NCBI RefSeq assembly: GCF_029960665.1
Contig: NZ_JASBRB010000003.1
Span: forward strand, 62,001 to 126,000
Direction of reading: 5' to 3'
Length of the DNA stretch: 64,000 bases
Source: Pseudarthrobacter sp. AL07
Lineage (GTDB): Bacteria; Actinomycetota; Actinomycetes; Actinomycetales; Micrococcaceae
Position 1 is the stretch's first letter; every line of letters starts with the position of its first letter. Below are positions 30,116 to 38,866 of the stretch, piece by piece. The translations under genes were made by a program, and so were the position numbers. The notes under the pieces were generated by a model. It was not told the origin of the DNA. It saw nothing but the letters and a program-made list of their open reading frames with translations, and searched no databases.

Positions 30116-31262
30116 GCCGGCGGTATTCATCGATCAGTGATGAAGGCACCGGCGTGACGCCAGGAAGTTCTTTGTCCCGGGTGAAGTTCGGCTTGTGCAG
30201 GCGGAGCAGGGCCACGCCGTCGTGCTCCCAGCGGAATCCGGGGCTGGACAAGGCAGCCCGGTAGGCGGCGTCGACCGTGTCCGGGTATTTCGCTGCAAGG
30301 TCCTCAAGGACGTAACCGGGAACCGTCTTGTCCTCCACATAGCCACGCAGGACTTCCGCAGCGGGGTCCTCCGCATTGGCCGGAGGCGTCCGGCATGCCG
30401 CCTCGACCTGCCCGTAGCAGACCAGGAAGGAGACACCCATCAGCGGATGATGGTAGAGCGCTACGTCGTCGGACTCTGCCAGCTCCGGCGGGAAGGAATC
30501 ATCCGGCGCGATCTGTTCGGCGGCGGTCACCAGCGCGGAAGCCTTGGGATTTGCAGCGACGGACGCCTCGCTGCAGGCATTCAGGAAACTGCGGTACGCC
30601 GCAATGATGTCACCCCCGGTACCGCTCACGATATGCGCGCCAAAGAGGTCCAGGAACGTGGTGTGGTGCTCTCCGACGATCCTGCGTCCCTGCTCGACAT
30701 TCGCCGGATTATTGAATACCAAGGTGGGAAAGCGTTTGAGCAGGGACGCGGCCAGGGTCTGGACGCCGGGGAGGTCCCGCGGGCCGAACAGGCGCATGGT
30801 CCCGCTGATCGTCCAGAGATCCCCGATGGGCACCAGACGCGTCATGACGTAGCCGCCTCGCTGGACGAAGCTGATTGCCTCCGCCCCGGCGGTGGCGTAG
30901 GAATCGTAATCCATCTGATCGATGAGGTTATGCAGGCTAAGCCGGGCACCTTTGCGGGCATCGACGCGGAAGACGCCGATAACATTACGCTCCCGCCAAC
31001 CCTCGTAGACGAGTCGCTCGTCAGGCTCAATATTCTTGTTGGTGCGCAGATAGCGGTCGAGTAGCGGCTCGCGTCCGCCCTGGTCCGGGTCATAGAGCAG
31101 CGACTCGACGGCCTCCGCCCACTGATTCTGTTCCCCACCCCCAAGCCCGGAGAAGTCTGACATGGCCTGCGAAAGACGCCGGGCGAACCCCGGGGAGGAT
31201 GCGTAGGCGACCAGGGCTTCCTTGAGGTTCCCCGCCCGGTCCAACAGTTCGTCGGTGTTCAT
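30108..31262 (-). CDS. Protein of unknown function downstream of glmS
   Basis: 384 aa, mostly soluble, no signal peptide. I do not recognise a named family. A central module (about residues 85-165: RLVYEGWRERNVIGVFRV, LSLHNLIDQM, YVMTRLVPIGDLWTISGTM) has the alternating strand pattern of a small beta-barrel-like domain seen in uncharacterised proteins. The C-terminus ends with FRWEHDGVALLRLHKPNFT. The gene starts 10 bp after glmS on the same strand, so co-transcription is likely, and its end overlaps hipA convergently by 8 bp. Confidence 0.75.
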   Translation of the reverse strand: MNTDELLDRAGNLKEALVAYASSPGFARRLSQAMSDFSGLGGGEQNQWAEAVESLLYDPDQGGREPLLDRYLRTNKNIEPDERLVYEGWRERNVIGVFRVDARKGARLSLHNLIDQMDYDSYATAGAEAISFVQRGGYVMTRLVPIGDLWTISGTMRLFGPRDLPGVQTLAASLLKRFPTLVFNNPANVEQGRRIVGEHHTTFLDLFGAHIVSGTGGDIIAAYRSFLNACSEASVAANPKASALVTAAEQIAPDDSFPPELAESDDVALYHHPLMGVSFLVCYGQVEAACRTPPANAEDPAAEVLRGYVEDKTVPGYVLEDLAAKYPDTVDAAYRAALSSPGFRWEHDGVALLRLHKPNFTRDKELPGVTPVPSSLIDEYRRLS

Positions 31263-31272
31263 CAGCCTGCGG

Positions 31273-33162
31273 TTACTCCACGGTGACGCTCTTGGCGAGG
31301 TTGCGGGGCTGGTCCACGTCGTAGCCCTTGGCCGAGGCGAGGGCCAGGGCGAAGATCTGCAGCGGGACCGTGCTGAGCAGCGGTGCCAGCAGCGTGTCCG
31401 TCGCCGGGACGTAGAAAACGTGCTCGGCGTAGGCCTTCACGGCCTCGTCGCCCTCTTCGGCGATCACGATGGTCTTGGCGCCGCGGGCCCGGACTTCCTG
31501 GATGTTCGAGACCACCTTGGCGTGCAGCGAGTCGCGGCCGCGCGGGGACGGGACCACCACAAACACGGGCTGGCCTTCCTCGATCAGCGCGATCGGGCCG
31601 TGTTTGAGCTCGCCGGCGGCGAACCCTTCGGCGTGGATGTACGCGAGCTCCTTGAGCTTCAGCGCACCTTCCATGGCCACCGGGAAGCCAACGTGGCGGC
31701 CCAGGAACAGCACGGACTTCGCATCCTTCATGGACGTGCCGAGTTCCTTGATCTGCGCCTCGTTGTCCAGGATCCGCTGGATCTTGGCCGGGATCTTGTT
31801 CAGGTCCGCCAGGATGTCCTTGATCTCGCCCTGGAACTTGTTCCCGCGCAGCTGCGCCAGGTACAGGCCCAGCAGGTAGGCGGCGGTGATCTGGGCCAGG
31901 AATGCCTTGGTGGAGGCCACCGCAATTTCCGGGCCGGCGTGCGTGTAGAGCACGGCGTCGGATTCACGCGGGATCGTGGAGCCGTTGGTGTTGCAGATCG
32001 AGACTGTCTTGGCGCCCTGTTCCTTGGCGTAGCGGACGGCCATCAGGGTGTCCATGGTCTCGCCGGACTGGGAGATCGAGACGATCAGAGTGTTCGCGTC
32101 CACGATCGGGTCCCGGTAGCGGAACTCGTGGGAGAGTTCCACCTCGGTGGCGATCCGGCACCAGCGCTCGATGGCGTACTTGGCCACCTGCCCGGCGTAC
32201 GCGGACGTGCCGCAGGCCAGCACAATGATCTTGTCGATGTTCTTCAGCAGCTGCGGGTCAATGCGGAGCTCATCGAGGGTCAGCTTGCCGTTGACGTCCG
32301 AGCGGCCCAGCAGGGTCTGCAGCACGGCATTGGGCTGGTCATGGATTTCCTTCTCCATGAAGGACGGGAACCCGCCCTTTTCCGCCGATTCCGGATCCCA
32401 GTCCACGTGGTATTCCTTGCCCTCGGCCGGGGCGCCATAGAAATCGGTGATCTCCACCGTGTCCGCGGTGATGGTGACAATCTGGTCCTGGCCCAGCTCC
32501 ACCGCACGGCGGGTGTAATCGATGAACCCGGACACGTCCGAGCCCAGGAAGTTCTCGCCCTCGCCCAGGCCCACCACCAGGGGTGAGTTACGGCGTGCAG
32601 CCACCACAACGTCGGGCTGGTCCGCGTGCACGGCAAGCAGCGTGAAAGCACCCTCAAGGCGCTGGCAGGCGAGCTGCATCGCCAGCGTCAGGCCGCCGCC
32701 GGACGCAACACCACCCAGCTTGTTGCGGAAAATATCACCCAGCAGCACGGCCGCGACCTCGGTGTCCGTCTCGGACTCGAACGCGTAGCCCTTGGCCACG
32801 AGCTCCAGCTTCAGCTCGGCAAAGTTTTCGATGATGCCGTTGTGGATCAGGGCCAGCTTGCCGCCGTCGGCCAGGTGCGGGTGCGCGTTCTGGTCAGTGG
32901 GGCCTCCGTGCGTGGCCCAGCGGGTGTGGCCGATACCGGTGAACGTCTCCGGCAGCGGGTGTTCCTCCAGCTCGGCGAGGAGGTTGCTCAGCTTGCCGGA
33001 CTTCTTCCGGGACTCGATGGACCCGTGAGAGACCACCGCCACGCCCGCGGAGTCGTAACCCCGGTACTCAAGGCGGCGCAATCCTTCAAGGACTACATCC
33101 AACGCGCTGTGACCGGAATTCCCACGGTCAGGATGGCCCACATATCCAACGATTCCACACAT
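31273..33162 (-). CDS. glmS: Glutamine-fructose-6-phosphate aminotransferase
   Basis: Makes glucosamine-6-phosphate from fructose-6-phosphate and glutamine, first step to UDP-GlcNAc. 629 aa. The start [10 protein letters not shown] exposes the catalytic N-terminal Cys of the glutaminase domain after Met removal, which fixes the start at 33162 rather than 33267. [33 protein letters not shown] and the C-terminal [11 protein letters not shown] are family signatures of the two SIS domains. No glmS ribozyme-like leader is visible. It is divergent from coaA; glmM, acting next in the pathway, is 2.4 kb away. Confidence 0.97.
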   Translation of the reverse strand: MCGIVGYVGHPDRGNSGHSALDVVLEGLRRLEYRGYDSAGVAVVSHGSIESRKKSGKLSNLLAELEEHPLPETFTGIGHTRWATHGGPTDQNAHPHLADGGKLALIHNGIIENFAELKLELVAKGYAFESETDTEVAAVLLGDIFRNKLGGVASGGGLTLAMQLACQRLEGAFTLLAVHADQPDVVVAARRNSPLVVGLGEGENFLGSDVSGFIDYTRRAVELGQDQIVTITADTVEITDFYGAPAEGKEYHVDWDPESAEKGGFPSFMEKEIHDQPNAVLQTLLGRSDVNGKLTLDELRIDPQLLKNIDKIIVLACGTSAYAGQVAKYAIERWCRIATEVELSHEFRYRDPIVDANTLIVSISQSGETMDTLMAVRYAKEQGAKTVSICNTNGSTIPRESDAVLYTHAGPEIAVASTKAFLAQITAAYLLGLYLAQLRGNKFQGEIKDILADLNKIPAKIQRILDNEAQIKELGTSMKDAKSVLFLGRHVGFPVAMEGALKLKELAYIHAEGFAAGELKHGPIALIEEGQPVFVVVPSPRGRDSLHAKVVSNIQEVRARGAKTIVIAEEGDEAVKAYAEHVFYVPATDTLLAPLLSTVPLQIFALALASAKGYDVDQPRNLAKSVTVE

Positions 33163-33188
33163 GGGCCCCAGCTTATCGGCAGCTGGGT

Positions 33189-33203
33189 TGAGTTTTAAAC
33201 TCA
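33189..33203. promoter_or_regulatory. Palindrome between glmS and coaA
   Basis: TGAGTTT-T-AAACTCA is a perfect 15-bp palindrome in the 88-bp divergent gap, 27 bp from the glmS start and 48 bp from the coaA start. It may be an operator or part of a promoter; no partner regulator is identified. Confidence 0.35.
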
Positions 33204-33250
33204 GGGCGCTCCATTTCGCTCTCAGCCGCCCGAGGGGCAGAATCTCTAAA

Positions 33251-34216
33251 GTGACTTTGCAACGCAACGAAGCGAATGGAGAGGGTGCCTCCCCGTTCGT
33301 TGAGCTGGACCGTCAGACCTGGTCCCGGCTCGCAGCCCAGATGGAGCAGCCGCTTAACGAAGAGGACATTGTCCGTCTGCGTGGCCTCGGCGATCCTCTG
33401 GACATGAAGGAGATCCGCGAGGTCTACCTGCCCCTGTCGCGGCTCCTGCACCTTTATGTGGAGGCCGCGGGCCAGCTTCATTCGGCCACCACCACCTTCC
33501 TGGGAGAGCAGACCCAGCGCACTCCCTTCGTCATCGGTGTGGCCGGCTCGGTGGCCGTGGGGAAGTCCACCATTGCGCGCGTGCTCCGGGAGATGCTGCG
33601 GCGCTGGCCCGGCACCCCGAACGTCGAGCTGATCACCACCGACGGCTTCCTCTATCCCCTGGCTGAGCTCAAGCGCCGGCAGCTGCTGGAACGCAAAGGT
33701 TTCCCGGAGTCCTACGACCGCCGCGCCCTGCTGCGCTTTGTGAGCGAGATCAAGGGCGGCGCAGAGGAGGTCAGGGCACCCTGGTACTCCCACGTTACCT
33801 ACGACATCGTGCCGGAGAAGGAAGTGGTGGTCCGCCGCCCGGACGTGCTGATTGTGGAGGGCCTGAACGTGCTGGCCCCCGCGCGCCCGCGCCACGACGG
33901 CAAGCAGGGGCTGGCGCTGAGCGATTTCTTCGATTTCTCCATCTATGTGGATGCCAAGACCTCCTTCATCGAGGAGTGGTACGTGGAGCGGTTCCGGAAG
34001 CTCCAGAGCACCGCATTCGCGCAGCCGGAGTCCTACTTCCACCGGTATGCCACCCTCTCCGAGTCCGAAGCGGAGACCACTGCCCGGGACATCTGGAAGC
34101 GCATCAACGAGCCCAACCTGGAGGAAAACGTCCTCCCCACCCGTGGCCGCGCCCAGCTGGTGCTGACCAAGGACGCGGACCACTCCATCCGCCGCATGCT
34201 CCTGCGGAAGGTTTAA
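33251..34216 (+). CDS. coaA: Type I pantothenate kinase
   Basis: Phosphorylates pantothenate, the first and regulated step of CoA synthesis. 321 aa from the GTG at 33251. The P-loop is [17 protein letters not shown] at about residue 96, followed by [38 protein letters not shown] and [18 protein letters not shown], all typical of bacterial CoaA. Reading from 33161 would extend into glmS, so the GTG is preferred. The downstream lipoprotein gene starts 5 bp after its stop and may be co-transcribed. Confidence 0.93.
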   Translation: MTLQRNEANGEGASPFVELDRQTWSRLAAQMEQPLNEEDIVRLRGLGDPLDMKEIREVYLPLSRLLHLYVEAAGQLHSATTTFLGEQTQRTPFVIGVAGSVAVGKSTIARVLREMLRRWPGTPNVELITTDGFLYPLAELKRRQLLERKGFPESYDRRALLRFVSEIKGGAEEVRAPWYSHVTYDIVPEKEVVVRRPDVLIVEGLNVLAPARPRHDGKQGLALSDFFDFSIYVDAKTSFIEEWYVERFRKLQSTAFAQPESYFHRYATLSESEAETTARDIWKRINEPNLEENVLPTRGRAQLVLTKDADHSIRRMLLRKV

Positions 34217-34221
34217 CCCAC

Positions 34222-35094
34222 ATGTGCCACAACTGCGTGGCAGGCGGCCTTCTCCCTGGGGCCAGCCGCCGGTCCTTCGCCCGCTTCCTCGCCGCCGGAG
34301 CCGGGCTGACTGTCCTGGCAGCGTGCACGCCGGAGGCACCCGCCGCGATGACGCCGTCGTCCTCCTCCCCTGCATCTGGGGTGACTTCCGCATCCCCGTC
34401 CGCAGTAGCTGTCCCTTCTGTCGAAAGCACGACGGCGGCAGCTGAGCCGCCGCCGCAGGCTCCCGTACCGCCGTCGGCAGCGCTGCCCCGTCAGTTCTCG
34501 CTGACGGATCCGGCCAGCCCATGGCTGGTGGTCAACAAACACCGTCCGCTGGCGCCGGCGGACTACGTTCCGGCGGATCTGGTCCAGCCCAACATCCCGC
34601 TGGCCGTTCCCGGCGAGGCGGCACTGCTGAACAGCACGACGGCGGCTGCCGCGGAAGCAATGTTCGCCGCGGCCGCGCAGGACGGCGTGAACATGACGCT
34701 GGCGAGCGGTTACCGCTCATACGGCACGCAGGTGGCGACCTACAACGGTTATGTGGCGGCCCGCGGCCAGGCCGATGCCGACACCGCCAGCGCCCGCCCC
34801 GGCTACTCGGAGCACCAGACCGGCTGGTCCTTCGACATAGGCGATGGCGGCGGTGCATGTGGCTTCCAGCCGTGCTTCGCGGATCAGCCGGCGGCGGTGT
34901 GGGCGAAGACGAACGCCCACCGCTTCGGTTTTGTGGTGCGGTACCCGTGGATGTTCCACCCGATCACCGGCTACTACTACGAGCCGTGGCACCTGCGGTA
35001 TATCGGCGTGGAAGCGGCCACCGACATCTTTGGGCGCGGGATTAGCACTGTGGAGGAGTACTTCGGGGTGGACGCGGCACCAGGGTACGCGTGA
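34222..35094 (+). CDS. Tat-exported lipoprotein D-alanyl-D-alanine carboxypeptidase (VanY/LAS family)
   Basis: 290 aa. The N-terminus has the twin-arginine motif SRRSFARFLAAGAGL and a lipobox LAAC, so it is probably exported folded by Tat and then lipid-anchored. A Ser/Pro/Ala linker follows to about residue 90. The LAS zinc peptidase domain has SGYRSYGTQ, SEHQTGWSFDIGD (zinc His and Asp) and EPWHLRYIG (catalytic Glu and zinc His). The family trims the terminal D-Ala from peptidoglycan stem peptides. It starts 5 bp after coaA; nothing suggests vancomycin resistance. Confidence 0.9.
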   Translation: MCHNCVAGGLLPGASRRSFARFLAAGAGLTVLAACTPEAPAAMTPSSSSPASGVTSASPSAVAVPSVESTTAAAEPPPQAPVPPSAALPRQFSLTDPASPWLVVNKHRPLAPADYVPADLVQPNIPLAVPGEAALLNSTTAAAAEAMFAAAAQDGVNMTLASGYRSYGTQVATYNGYVAARGQADADTASARPGYSEHQTGWSFDIGDGGGACGFQPCFADQPAAVWAKTNAHRFGFVVRYPWMFHPITGYYYEPWHLRYIGVEAATDIFGRGISTVEEYFGVDAAPGYA

Positions 35095-35158
35095 ACACCG
35101 GGCTGATGTGTTTCAGTGCGTCATCCGCTGTGAACGGCGATGCGCTAGCTTGGTACTC

Positions 35159-35548
35159 ATGCTGACAGGATTCAGGAATTTCATTATGAAGGGCAATGTC
35201 GTTGACCTTGCTGTAGCCGTTGTGATGGGTGCCGCATTCAGCTCCGTCGTGACCTCTATCGTCCAGGGCCTGCTGACGCCCCTGATCGGACGTCTGTTCA
35301 ATGCCAAGGGCGTTGAAGAGATGCAGTGGGAGGGATTCATGTATGGGTCCGTCATCTCCTCCATCATTTCTTTCGTGCTGGTGGCCGCCTCCATCTACTT
35401 CGTGGTGGTACTTCCCATGAACCACATGATCGAGCTCCGTAACCGCAAGCTGGGAATCAACAAGGACGTCAAGGAAGAGGCTGCGGAAGACCCGCAGATC
35501 GCCCTGCTTACCGAAATCCGGGATGCGCTGAAGGTCAGCGACCGCTGA
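35159..35548 (+). CDS. mscL: Large-conductance mechanosensitive channel
   Basis: Homopentameric membrane channel opened by stretch to release solutes in osmotic downshock. 129 aa. LTGFRNFIMKGNVVDLAVAV with VVMGAAFSSVV is the N-terminal helix and pore-lining TM1; the second TM is SIISFVLVAASIYFVVV; a charged C-terminal helix ends ALLTEIRDALKVSDR. No ribosome site precedes the ATG. TAGCTT at 35146-35151 is a possible -10 box exactly seven bases before it, so the mRNA may be leaderless. A rho-independent terminator follows. Confidence 0.95.
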   Translation: MLTGFRNFIMKGNVVDLAVAVVMGAAFSSVVTSIVQGLLTPLIGRLFNAKGVEEMQWEGFMYGSVISSIISFVLVAASIYFVVVLPMNHMIELRNRKLGINKDVKEEAAEDPQIALLTEIRDALKVSDR

Positions 35549-35555
35549 CAAAGGA

Positions 35556-35595
35556 GAATGGCCAGTCTCCCTGCGGAGGCCGGCCATTCTTTTTT
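35556..35595 (+). terminator. Rho-independent terminator of mscL
   Basis: GAATGGCC (35556-35563) pairs with GGCCATTC (35582-35589) and is followed by six T (35590-35595), 7 bp after the mscL stop. Confidence 0.85.
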
Positions 35596-35607
35596 GTGCT
35601 TTCCGGG

Positions 35608-36969
35608 TCAGTCCGCCACCAGCTCCAGCGCGAGCTCGGTGCGGACAACCTGGGCAAGGCGCTCGGCGACGGACTGGGCCGTGGCTTCGTCGCCGGCTTC
35701 CACCATGACCCGCACTACGGGCTCGGTGCCTGAGGGGCGGAGCAGGACACGTCCGGTCTCGCCTAGTTCGGCTGCGGCCTCGGCCACGGCCACTGCCAGC
35801 ACCTCGGAGCTATGCACGCGGCTGCGGTCCACGCCCTTGACGTTGATGAGTACCTGCGGGAGCTTGGTCATCACAGTGGCGAGCTCCTTGAGCGGTTTGC
35901 CTGTCAGCGCGATCTGCGCAGCGAGCTGCAGGCCGGTAAGGACGCCGTCGCCGGTGGTGGCGTGGTCGGCGAAGATCACGTGGCCGGACTGCTCGCCGCC
36001 GAGGTTGAATCCGCCGTCGCGCATGCCTTCAAGAACGTAGCGGTCCCCCACCGCTGTTTCGCGGATGCTGATGCCCGCTTCGCGGAGGGCGATCTTGAGG
36101 CCGAGGTTGCTCATGACGGTGGCAACCAGGACGTCGTCGATGAGTTTGCCTGAGGCTTTGAGGGCGACGGCCAGGATTGCCATGATCTGGTCGCCGTCCA
36201 CTTCGGTGCCTTCGTGGTCCACGGCGAGGCAGCGGTCAGCGTCGCCGTCGTGGGCGATGCCCAGGTCGGCGCCGTGCTTCAGCACCGCGGCCTTGAGCGG
36301 ACCGAGATGGGTGGAACCGACGCCGTCATTGATGTTGTGGCCGTCCGGCTCCGCGCCGATCACCAGGACGTCGGCGCCGGCGTCCTTAAAGACCTGGGGC
36401 GAGCAGCCGCTGGCGGCGCCGTGGGCGCAGTCGAGGACAACCTTCAGGCCGTCGAGGCGGTGCGGGAGCGTCTGCAGGAGGTGGACGACGTAGCGGTCTT
36501 CGGCGTCGGAGAAGCGTTGAATCCGGCCCACGTTGCTGCCGACGGGCCGCACGGGCTCCTTGCTCATCTGTTCCTCGATGGCGTTCTCGACATCGTCGGG
36601 GAGCTTCTGGCCGCCGCGGGCGAAGAACTTGATCCCATTGTCAGGAGCGGGGTTGTGGGAAGCCGAGATCATGACGCCGAAGTCGGCGTCGAGGTCTGCC
36701 ACCAGGTACGCCGCCGCGGGAGTCGGAAGGACACCGGCGTCGTAGACGTCAATACCGGAGCTGGAGAGCCCTGCCTCCACAGCGGCGGCGATGAATTCCC
36801 CGCTGGCGCGGGGGTCACGCGCCACCACGGCACGGGGCCGGGTGCCGTTGGTATTGCGGTCATGACCAAGCACGACGGCGGCCGCCTGGGCAAGCTTCAT
36901 AGCCAGCTCGGCCGTCAACAGGCCGTTAGCCAGGCCCCGGACACCATCTGTTCCAAATAATCTAGACAT
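35608..36969 (-). CDS. glmM: Phosphoglucosamine mutase
   Basis: Converts glucosamine-6-phosphate to glucosamine-1-phosphate for UDP-GlcNAc, directly after GlmS. 453 aa, four alpha-D-phosphohexomutase domains. [14 protein letters not shown] opens the protein; [13 protein letters not shown] holds the phosphoserine at about residue 104; [11 protein letters not shown] binds Mg; [10 protein letters not shown] selects the sugar; [13 protein letters not shown] binds phosphate. It is convergent with mscL and starts 47 bp from the small gene on the same strand. Confidence 0.96.
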   Translation of the reverse strand: MSRLFGTDGVRGLANGLLTAELAMKLAQAAAVVLGHDRNTNGTRPRAVVARDPRASGEFIAAAVEAGLSSSGIDVYDAGVLPTPAAAYLVADLDADFGVMISASHNPAPDNGIKFFARGGQKLPDDVENAIEEQMSKEPVRPVGSNVGRIQRFSDAEDRYVVHLLQTLPHRLDGLKVVLDCAHGAASGCSPQVFKDAGADVLVIGAEPDGHNINDGVGSTHLGPLKAAVLKHGADLGIAHDGDADRCLAVDHEGTEVDGDQIMAILAVALKASGKLIDDVLVATVMSNLGLKIALREAGISIRETAVGDRYVLEGMRDGGFNLGGEQSGHVIFADHATTGDGVLTGLQLAAQIALTGKPLKELATVMTKLPQVLINVKGVDRSRVHSSEVLAVAVAEAAAELGETGRVLLRPSGTEPVVRVMVEAGDEATAQSVAERLAQVVRTELALELVAD

Positions 36970-37016
36970 CGTGGATAAGTCTAGGTGATGGACGCTTGGG
37001 CGCTTGAAACGACTGG

Positions 37017-37250
37017 TCAGGGGGACACCAGATTGGTCTGTCCCTTACCGTGGTCCTGAAGATGGAGTTGCCACTTGATTGCCTTCCCCTTGGCCCGCTT
37101 CGACGTCAGATGCCATCCCTGGCAGTCTCCACATGGGTGGACGCTGGCGGGCTGCTTGCCGCCCGATGAGGAGCCTTTGAGAACGATGATTCGGAGCGCG
37201 CGGTTTGCGTCCCAAACGGTCGGATAGGTGATCTTGGTGCAAGTAGCCAT
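37017..37250 (-). CDS. Small CxxC/GWHLTSK protein
   Basis: 77 aa from an ATG at 37250 with AAGGA seven bases upstream. The core reads [16 protein letters not shown], a Cys-x-x-Cys followed by GWHLTSK that I know from small uncharacterised proteins of actinobacteria and their phages; a preceding segment [14 protein letters not shown] fits the same family. The Cys pair and His suggest metal binding, but no function is established. It lies immediately outside the rpsI 3'-end copy, so it could be a leftover of an integrated element. Confidence 0.65.
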   Translation of the reverse strand: MATCTKITYPTVWDANRALRIIVLKGSSSGGKQPASVHPCGDCQGWHLTSKRAKGKAIKWQLHLQDHGKGQTNLVSP

Positions 37251-37637
37251 GGGCGAGTCCTTGTTCAAGGAGGCGCATGGCTCATATCCACACTTGGACG
37301 CCACCTAACAGTGACGTCCCGGGTCCACTCGAAGTGGTCGTGTGACGTAAAGCTAGTTCATACAAGTCATCAATTGCAATGGTAGGAAAACTCCGCACCA
37401 AACGTGAGACGGGCTCCCGAGTAAGCGGTTATAGCCCTTGGAGTAATGCGGAGCGTTACTGGCCTGTTTGAGACCGGCCGCCATCGTGGATGCCGGCCGT
37501 GACGTCGTAGATGTCACTGCCGGAGCCATGCGGCCCCATTTAGACTCCGTCGCCCCGGGCTTGACCTGACCGAATTCTCGATGATGCGAGTATGCTCGCT
37601 GCAGCAGTTGGTAACGACGGCGAGGGGGACGTAGGGC
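37251..37637. other. Intergenic region at the left edge of the glycosyltransferase block
   Basis: 387 bp without a recognised gene. It contains the degenerate copy of the rpsI 3' end and terminator (37406-37479, separate entry) and the GAGGGGGA ribosome site of the acyltransferase gene. No integrase, tRNA or inverted terminal repeat was found in it. Confidence 0.6.
37406..37479 (-). pseudogene. Degenerate copy of the rpsI 3' end and its terminator
   Basis: Ungapped alignment to 43947-44020 gives 57 of 74 identical bases by my count, and 40 of 47 over the coding part (37433-37479). On the minus strand it reads AGLKQASNAPHYSKG against [15 protein letters not shown] of the intact S9 protein; the stop is lost. 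The match continues past the stop into the first arm of the rpsI terminator. The copy keeps Pro where the resident gene has Gln, as in the usual actinobacterial S9 tail, so it may come from a different rpsI allele. Confidence 0.7.
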
Positions 37638-38750
37638 GTGCCGACAATTCGCACTCAATTGAACAGTCTGACGGGGCTTCGCTTTTTCGCAGCGATGGCG
37701 GTGGTCCTCTACCACTTGCGAATCTATGTCCCCCAGCTCAGCGACGGCCTAGCTGTGTTCGGGTACGGGTTCACTGGTGTAACTTTCTTCTTCATTCTCT
37801 CCGGATTTGTCCTCGCATGGTCCTACCGTTCCGATGTCCGATCGGGGCGGTTCTATTGGAATCGGTTCGCTCGGATCTGGCCCCTCCATATGTTGACCAT
37901 GATCGCCTCGATCTGGATTCCGTTGTTGAGCGCCACGTCTTCAGCTACTTTCTCGGCGGTGCCGTTCGTTGTAACGTTAACCCAGGCGTGGATCCCGGGC
38001 AGCCCTTTCCTGACATCGTTTAACGGGGTTTCTTGGTCGTTATCGTGCGAGGCATTCTTCTATTTACTGTTTCCGCTCCTTTTTCGGAAGCTTGGCAGTC
38101 ATCGGTCAGTGGCCTGGATTGCTGGAGGCGTTCTGGTGGCTCTTGCCCTGGTAGGTCTAAGCTTGTCCTCCTTCGCATCGTTTTCGGTAGCGGATTATCT
38201 CTTGGGAACCATGCCGCTCTACCGCCTCGGAGAGTTCGTCCTCGGCATGTGCCTGGCCACGGTTATGAACCGTGGCTGGCGCCCCCGGTTTCGTCTTGTG
38301 CACGCGATTGGACTATCAGCGATTTCCCTGGTTGGTTTGACCACTGTGTCGCTGATCTTCATGGGGACATCCGGTGGTCTGCCTGTTATCTACGCCAACT
38401 TAGCCATGATCCCCGGTTTCCTTGCGGTCATCTCTGCGTCAGCGAGCCGAGATCTATCGGGCAGTAGCGGCAGACTCGCCTCGAGTGCGCTGGTGCGTCT
38501 CGGCCAGTGGTCGTTCGCGCTGTACCTCGTTCACGAGCTCGTACTGAGAGTGGTCAGACCTCTCATCGGCGAGCAGCCTGTGGGGGATGCATTGATGGCC
38601 GCGGTCATCGTGATATTTGCCTCCATTGCACTTTCTGGCCTCCTGCACGAGTTCGTAGAGAAACCTGCGGAAAAATGGCTGCGATCTCTTCGCGGTTCTA
38701 AGATGAAACCCTCGGCAACGCCCCGTGAAGTACACCACCCGGGTAAGTAG
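37638..38750 (+). CDS. Acyltransferase family 3 membrane protein (OafA-like)
   Basis: Multi-pass membrane O-acyltransferase of 370 aa with about ten hydrophobic segments. LNSLTGLRFFAAMAVVLYHL carries the family Arg and catalytic His; FFFILSGFVLAWSYR and RFARIWPLHML are the next conserved blocks. Such enzymes acetylate or otherwise acylate exported glycans. No C-terminal SGNH domain is present. GTG start with GAGGGGGA upstream. It leads the low-GC glycosyltransferase block and probably decorates the sugar built by the next genes. Confidence 0.88.
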   Translation: MPTIRTQLNSLTGLRFFAAMAVVLYHLRIYVPQLSDGLAVFGYGFTGVTFFFILSGFVLAWSYRSDVRSGRFYWNRFARIWPLHMLTMIASIWIPLLSATSSATFSAVPFVVTLTQAWIPGSPFLTSFNGVSWSLSCEAFFYLLFPLLFRKLGSHRSVAWIAGGVLVALALVGLSLSSFASFSVADYLLGTMPLYRLGEFVLGMCLATVMNRGWRPRFRLVHAIGLSAISLVGLTTVSLIFMGTSGGLPVIYANLAMIPGFLAVISASASRDLSGSSGRLASSALVRLGQWSFALYLVHELVLRVVRPLIGEQPVGDALMAAVIVIFASIALSGLLHEFVEKPAEKWLRSLRGSKMKPSATPREVHHPGK

Positions 38751-38866
38751 GTAGCCGAACCCTTGGCTGGTCTAGAGTCCCTCGCACTACTTGGTTTTTG
38801 CGGCTGAGTACTCGACTTTTGAAGGAACTCTCGCCAGCAAGATCTTTGGACCTCTACGATCCATTC

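Noticed and set aside
33163-33250. A glmS ribozyme or riboswitch in front of glmS
   Set aside because: The gap to coaA is only 88 bp, and the conserved ribozyme core is not visible. The ribozyme is typical of Firmicutes.
34222-35094. A vancomycin-resistance role for the VanY-like gene
   Set aside because: No vanHAX or regulator genes nearby. It is an ordinary LAS-family D,D-carboxypeptidase next to coaA.
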